A DNA stretch of 64,000 nt, taken from UBA2779 sp965232615. GTDB lineage: Bacteria; Spirochaetota; Spirochaetia; DSM-2461. The notes under the pieces were generated by a model that ran no database searches, had not been told where the DNA came from, and saw only the letters and a list, made by a program, of their open reading frames with translations. This document shows positions 60,165 through 64,000 of the stretch, one piece after another. The DNA lies in NCBI GenBank assembly GCA_965232615.1, contig OZ246985.1, positions 2,356,001-2,420,000 on the forward strand, in the 5' to 3' direction. Position numbers and translations under genes: made by a program. Position 1 is the stretch's first letter. Each line of letters opens with the position of its first letter.

Positions 60165-61229
60165 TTTAGCTTCAGGAAGGTAAAAAAACTGAAAACCAGT
60201 AATGATCATCTTGTCAAAGCAGTTCCAGTTGAGTCATTATATCCTGTGGATTCAAAATATAAGACATTGCTGGAATCTACGGTGATGTTTTCCAGTCTTA
60301 CATCAGATGATATGGGTATCATCCTCTCTCTAAGTAATCAAATGAAGTTCAATGACGGGGAGAAAATATTTCATATCGGCGATTTTTCAAATCAGTTTTT
60401 CATCGTTACTGAAGGAGAAGTTACCATCAGAACTGGTGAGGATTTAGGGCATCAAACAGATATTGCCCGTTTTTTAACTGGTGACAGCTTTGGTGATCTT
60501 GAATTTTTTATGGCTGAAAAACGGACGGCCAGTGCTATAGCTGTAGGTGAAACTCAACTGTTGGGATTTCCTGACGAAAAGACAACGCTTTCAGAAATCA
60601 TGGAGAAATGGCCAACTATAAGTGCCCGGCTTCTCCATGGTTTCTTAGTACGCATATCATCCAGGATTCGCAAGGCAAATACATTTGTCAAAAGCAATAC
60701 TCTTCTGGTTCAGGAACTCAAACGCCAGGTCTATGTTGACAAATTAACTGGTTTGTATAACAAAGTCTTTTTCGAAGAAACTCTTGGTAAACTTTTGAAA
60801 GGTGAATCCACTATTGGACTGCTTTTTTACAAACCAGATAACTTCAAGAAGATAAACGATGAGTACGGACATGAAGCAGGTGACAGAGTTCTTGAATACA
60901 TTGCCGGGGTTCTTCGAAAAAATGTTCCAGATCAGGATTTGCTTTTCCGTTACGCAGGAAATGAAAATGTGGTAATACTCCCTGGAGCCACACGTAAATC
61001 CTTACAGGAACTGGCAGAAAACACCCTTAAACTCTTGAGATCACTCGACCTTTCATTGATACTTCCTGGCATTGATTTCTCTCTTTCAGTCAGTTTTGGA
61101 CTGACTCTATACCCGGATAACAGCAGAGATATGATGGAACTCGTCGAAACCTCCCATGCTCTCATCATGCAGGGACGCTCTCGAGGAGGCAATCTCATTC
61201 TATTTCCAGAGGATATGAATATTTCATGA
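60159..61229 (+). CDS. cNMP-binding domain fused to a degenerate GGDEF domain
   Basis: 356 residues from GTG at 60159. Cyclic nucleotide-binding domain (about 38-155: FSSLTSDDMGIILSLSNQMKFNDGEKIFHIGDFSNQFFIVTEGEVTIRTGE...GDSFGDLEFFMAEKRTASAIA). GGDEF-type domain (about 195-350: DKLTGLYNKVFFEETLGKLL, FKKINDEYGHEAGDRVLEYI). The active site reads AGNEN (266-270) instead of GGDEF, so it is probably unable to make c-di-GMP. It overlaps the next gene by 4 bases. Confidence 0.87.
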   Translation: MPFSFRKVKKLKTSNDHLVKAVPVESLYPVDSKYKTLLESTVMFSSLTSDDMGIILSLSNQMKFNDGEKIFHIGDFSNQFFIVTEGEVTIRTGEDLGHQTDIARFLTGDSFGDLEFFMAEKRTASAIAVGETQLLGFPDEKTTLSEIMEKWPTISARLLHGFLVRISSRIRKANTFVKSNTLLVQELKRQVYVDKLTGLYNKVFFEETLGKLLKGESTIGLLFYKPDNFKKINDEYGHEAGDRVLEYIAGVLRKNVPDQDLLFRYAGNENVVILPGATRKSLQELAENTLKLLRSLDLSLILPGIDFSLSVSFGLTLYPDNSRDMMELVETSHALIMQGRSRGGNLILFPEDMNIS

Positions 61230-63367
61230 CGATTGACGCCCTCAATAAATTGGATGTGTTTACAACCTTAACCCCGGATGAAGTCTCTCGAATCTATAAC
61301 AAAATGGAGCATCATGATGTACTGGAAGGTGAAGTCCTTTTCCATGAAGGCGATCCTGGCAGTCTGATGTACATTGTCCGGTCTGGAAAAGTGGCCATAA
61401 CAGTCAGTGTCAGTGATGGCGAAGATGTTGAAGTGTCACAAATAGGAGAAGGCAGTTTCTTTGGTGAGATGTCAATATTTGAGAAGGATGTCCGTTCCGC
61501 AACATGCCGGGCCATAGGCAGGTGTTCTTTGCTTTCCCTGGATGAAACAGCTTTCCATGCCATTATGGAGGAGGACCCTAAAACTGCGATCAAAGTAATG
61601 CAGCAGATGCTGAAAACAGCGACAACACGTTTGCAGAATACAGACGGCTTTTTATCAGATTTGGTGAAATGGGGGGAGAAATCCAGAATCAGGGCTGTCA
61701 CGGATGATTTTACCGGTCTTTACAACCGGCGTTTCTTTGATGAATCTCTTGAGAAAGCGGTGTCCGTATCAACGAAGAATAATACTCCTCTGTCTCTGGT
61801 TATGATGGATATTGATAGATTTGGCACTTTGAACAAATTGTATGGTGAGGCCGTTGGTGATGAAGTGCTCCAGGCCATTATACCAATCTTCCGCGGTGTT
61901 TTTGATGAATACGATATTCTTGTCCGTTACGGCGGAGATGAGTTTGCTTTTATTCTACCGGGCAAAGATGGTAAAACAGCTTTGGAACGATGCTGGAAAG
62001 TGGAAGAATTACTGAAAGAAATCGACATTCTGGAAAAACTGAATGGCTCATTCAAGATTATCAGTGGAAGTATCGGAATAGCTCAATGCCCCCTGCATGC
62101 ACAAACAGCCAGAGACTTACTCGATAAAGCCGATAGAGCGCTTTACGAAGCTAAAGAAGCTGGACGAGGCCAGGTATCGCTCTTTGGTGAAAGCAAGCTC
62201 CGGATGAAAAGAAGAATTCCAAACAACTGGGTTAAGAATGCCCTGCTTGATTCGTTTATTGATACAATCTGTTCCAGAAGCAATTTTTTGGTGACCGGTC
62301 ACAAGAATCCAGATCCAGACTGTATAGCCTCCTGTGTCGCATTCAGTCTCATCCTGGCTAAATTTTCGAAAAAAGCGTCTGTCATAATCAATGAAGAGCA
62401 TAAGAATGACTTCATCGACCTGGTCAATCTTTGCCAGTTCAGTAATATCCAACTGATAGAAACTCCTGAGGATCTTGAAGACCATTATGATACCATTGTT
62501 GTGCTCGATACACCAAAGCCCTCAATGCTGGAATTCAGAGATGAGGTTCAGTCTCTCACAAAAAAAGAGGGTACTGTGTCCATGGAAATCGATCATCACA
62601 TAGATGCCGATGGAACATATATTGGAGACAGGGACTACTGTCTGGTTGATGCCGTTTCTTCAACTTGTGAATTAATTGCCCATCTTTCGCTTCGATTGTC
62701 AAAGAAATGGAGACTATTGAAGCAGATGAGTATAGGGAAACTGTTTACTCAGGACTTACTCATGGCCGTTGTCACGGGAATAATGAGTGATACACATATG
62801 GGAAAGTCCATCAATAATCGCATGGAAAAACGACATTATATAACCTTTGAAAAACTTCTCAATCAGTCTCTTATCAATCCCTCTGAGAGTATTGACAAAA
62901 GCCGGATATCTTCAACTCAGGATATTGCTGATCAACTGGGATTACGAACAGAAGATGCAAAGAAATGCTATGATATCTTTTCCCAGAATATTCAGAGCAG
63001 GAACAACATCTCTTACATCACTCTTAATGAAAGCATTTCTGATGACTTATTCGAGCAGTTTGATAAAAAGACTGTTACAGAAGTGGCAAAGTATGCATCA
63101 AACCTACTGGCTGAAGAAAATGGTTCTTTTTCCCTGGTCGCATTCTATGATTCCAAAGCTGAATCTGATTTCATACAACTTCGGATGCGGAGAAATCTTG
63201 ATTTTTCCGGGCTGGATCTTCGCAGAATCCTGGAACGGTTCAAAATCGAAAATGGCGGAGGTCATGAGGGCGCTATTGGTTTTCGAGTTCCCCGGTCTCA
63301 GATCACAGATCTGGAGGCATTTGTAGAGATGATAATTTTCGGGGCCATGGATTCAATCTGTCAATAA
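61226..63367 (+). CDS. cNMP-binding / GGDEF / DHH phosphoesterase fusion protein
   Basis: 713 residues. Domains: cNMP-binding (about 8-130: LDVFTTLTPDEVSRIYNKMEHHDVLEGEVLFHEGDPGSLMYIVRSGKVAI), GGDEF (about 160-320; DDFTGLYNRRFF, active site RYGGDEF with GGDEF at 236-240), and DHH/DHHA1 phosphoesterase (about 340-713: GHKNPDPD at 358-365, DHH at 456-458, C-terminal GGGH at 677-680). All key residues are present, so it may both make and hydrolyse nucleotides. DHH domains of the GdpP type degrade c-di-AMP. The combination with cNMP sensing in one chain is unusual. Confidence 0.9.
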   Translation: MTIDALNKLDVFTTLTPDEVSRIYNKMEHHDVLEGEVLFHEGDPGSLMYIVRSGKVAITVSVSDGEDVEVSQIGEGSFFGEMSIFEKDVRSATCRAIGRCSLLSLDETAFHAIMEEDPKTAIKVMQQMLKTATTRLQNTDGFLSDLVKWGEKSRIRAVTDDFTGLYNRRFFDESLEKAVSVSTKNNTPLSLVMMDIDRFGTLNKLYGEAVGDEVLQAIIPIFRGVFDEYDILVRYGGDEFAFILPGKDGKTALERCWKVEELLKEIDILEKLNGSFKIISGSIGIAQCPLHAQTARDLLDKADRALYEAKEAGRGQVSLFGESKLRMKRRIPNNWVKNALLDSFIDTICSRSNFLVTGHKNPDPDCIASCVAFSLILAKFSKKASVIINEEHKNDFIDLVNLCQFSNIQLIETPEDLEDHYDTIVVLDTPKPSMLEFRDEVQSLTKKEGTVSMEIDHHIDADGTYIGDRDYCLVDAVSSTCELIAHLSLRLSKKWRLLKQMSIGKLFTQDLLMAVVTGIMSDTHMGKSINNRMEKRHYITFEKLLNQSLINPSESIDKSRISSTQDIADQLGLRTEDAKKCYDIFSQNIQSRNNISYITLNESISDDLFEQFDKKTVTEVAKYASNLLAEENGSFSLVAFYDSKAESDFIQLRMRRNLDFSGLDLRRILERFKIENGGGHEGAIGFRVPRSQITDLEAFVEMIIFGAMDSICQ

Positions 63368-63820
63368 AGATGGCTCTACTGATGAATGACGGCATTCCCC
63401 ATGGGTTATTGCTTCCCGTAAATCATCTGGAAGTGGTATGGATTTTTCTGCCCTGTAATTGATCCAAACCATCCTGGAATCTCCAGTTGCATACAGAGTG
63501 TTATCAGTTCCCTTGATTTCATACCAGGTCATGAAGCTGCTTGTTCCTGGGTCACCAACATAGAAATGCACGAGAAGGGAGCATGGGTATACTATCTGCT
63601 TGAGAAATGTGCAGGATGCATTAATGATAACCGGGCCGGTTTCTGACTGACCGTCAATTTTTCCGAGATAACCGATTTCTCCCAGCCATCCTATGCGGGC
63701 TTCCTCACAATAGCCGAAGTATTGTGTATTGTTTATATGACCCAGAGCATCCATGTGTCCCCATGGAGGAGAAACGGAGTAGATGTAAACCTTTCTGGCA
63801 TCTGACGGAGGAAACTGCAT
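63353..63820 (-). CDS. Hotdog-fold acyl-CoA thioesterase (4HBT family)
   Basis: 155 residues. VSPPWGHMDALGHINNTQYFGYCEEARIGWLGEIG carries the family's D-x-x-G-H-[VI]-N-N motif (active-site Asp in HMDALGHINN). A beta-sheet region follows (GPVIINASCTFLKQIVYPCSLLVHFYVGDPGTSSFMTWYEI). It hydrolyses acyl-CoA; specificity unknown. Converges with and overlaps the DHH fusion gene by 15 bases. Confidence 0.88.
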   Translation of the reverse strand: MQFPPSDARKVYIYSVSPPWGHMDALGHINNTQYFGYCEEARIGWLGEIGYLGKIDGQSETGPVIINASCTFLKQIVYPCSLLVHFYVGDPGTSSFMTWYEIKGTDNTLYATGDSRMVWINYRAEKSIPLPDDLREAITHGECRHSSVEPSLLTD

Positions 63821-63871
63821 CCAGGAAGTATAATCGAAGAAATTCTGCGGTTCAAGAGTTCATGCAGGTTC

Positions 63872-63900
63872 TTGACACCCGTCATGGCTGTATGTATAAA
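63872..63900 (+). promoter_or_regulatory. Strong sigma-70 promoter at the window end
   Basis: TTGACA (63872-63877), 17-base spacer, TATAAA (63895-63900). The ATG of the next gene follows only 5 bases later, at 63906, so transcription would begin at or next to the start codon. Confidence 0.6.
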
Positions 63901-63905
63901 ATCTC

Positions 63906-64000
63906 ATGCTCAAAGAAAATGATGAATGGATAATTACAGCTGAACTTGCCGGATTGGAGCTTGATGAAGTCGAAGCCAGACTCCTTGCAGAGGATGCGGA
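63906..64000 (+). CDS. Unidentified gene, 5' fragment
   Basis: Open frame from ATG 63906 to the window end, 31 codons: MLKENDEWIITAELAGLELDEVEARLLAEDA. No ribosome site is visible and the promoter is almost in contact with the ATG, so the mRNA may be leaderless. No family can be named from this short piece. Confidence 0.45.
   Translation, partial: MLKENDEWIITAELAGLELDEVEARLLAEDA

Overview
The window looks like the chromosome of a spirochaete, probably a free-living or host-associated anaerobe of the Spirochaetales. The basis is gene content and order: two bactofilins, one beside an M23 peptidase; many lipoproteins and outer-membrane barrel proteins; a response regulator with a cyclase-tail protein; rplU-prp-rpmA-obgE-nadD-LCP; clpS-clpA-aat; and a bifurcating-type [FeFe]-hydrogenase. 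No 16S gene is present, so this placement is inference.

Layout. 1-2020 is the 3'-truncated start of an aconitase. 2574-3356 is a fibronectin-III lipoprotein. 4210-17085 is one long minus-strand transcription unit (capD-type epimerase, DegT aminotransferase, three-gene molybdenum-hydroxylase-like set, dnaE, yggT, recG, rsmD) with mostly overlapping genes. 17169-20562 on the plus strand holds secreted proteins (SPOR/RlpA-like, ApbE). 20768-36729 on the minus strand holds an outer-membrane protein, the N-end-rule genes aat/clpA/clpS, an NHL/VWA protein, a TPR protein, galactokinase, L31, Rho, bactofilin, a regulator, HU, S20, RicT and YaaR homologues, and a bactofilin/M23 pair. 36937-41470 on the plus strand is TatD and the L21-Prp-L27-Obg-NadD-LCP block. 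41975-45537 on the minus strand is ArgA, a frameshifted Rrf2 regulator, a ferric-reductase-like flavoprotein and a secreted protein.

45780-49000 is an accessory scrap-yard: a decayed IS5-type element, an FGE-fold lipoprotein whose C-terminus looks like the variable region of a diversity-generating retroelement, broken pieces of what looks like a defence locus, tRNA-Asn, and several small repeat elements. 49110-64000 returns to ordinary genes: glycoside hydrolase, the hydrogenase operon, ung, creB/creC/creD, and a cNMP/GGDEF/DHH signalling pair.

Two families of small interspersed elements run through the window. Family 1 has IS5-like ends (GGGCACCTCTAAAAAACC type) and carries one to ten copies of a 49-51 bp hairpin unit. 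Family 2 has ends of the AGGAGTCTGTCGGACTT type. They share an internal module (GAGCATTTTGACAACGCAG), and several copies sit exactly at gene ends, where they supply stop codons or extend reading frames. The strongest leads are the putative orphan retroelement target, the hydroxylase-like operon that has lost expected catalytic residues, the repeat families, and the cNMP-GGDEF-DHH fusion.
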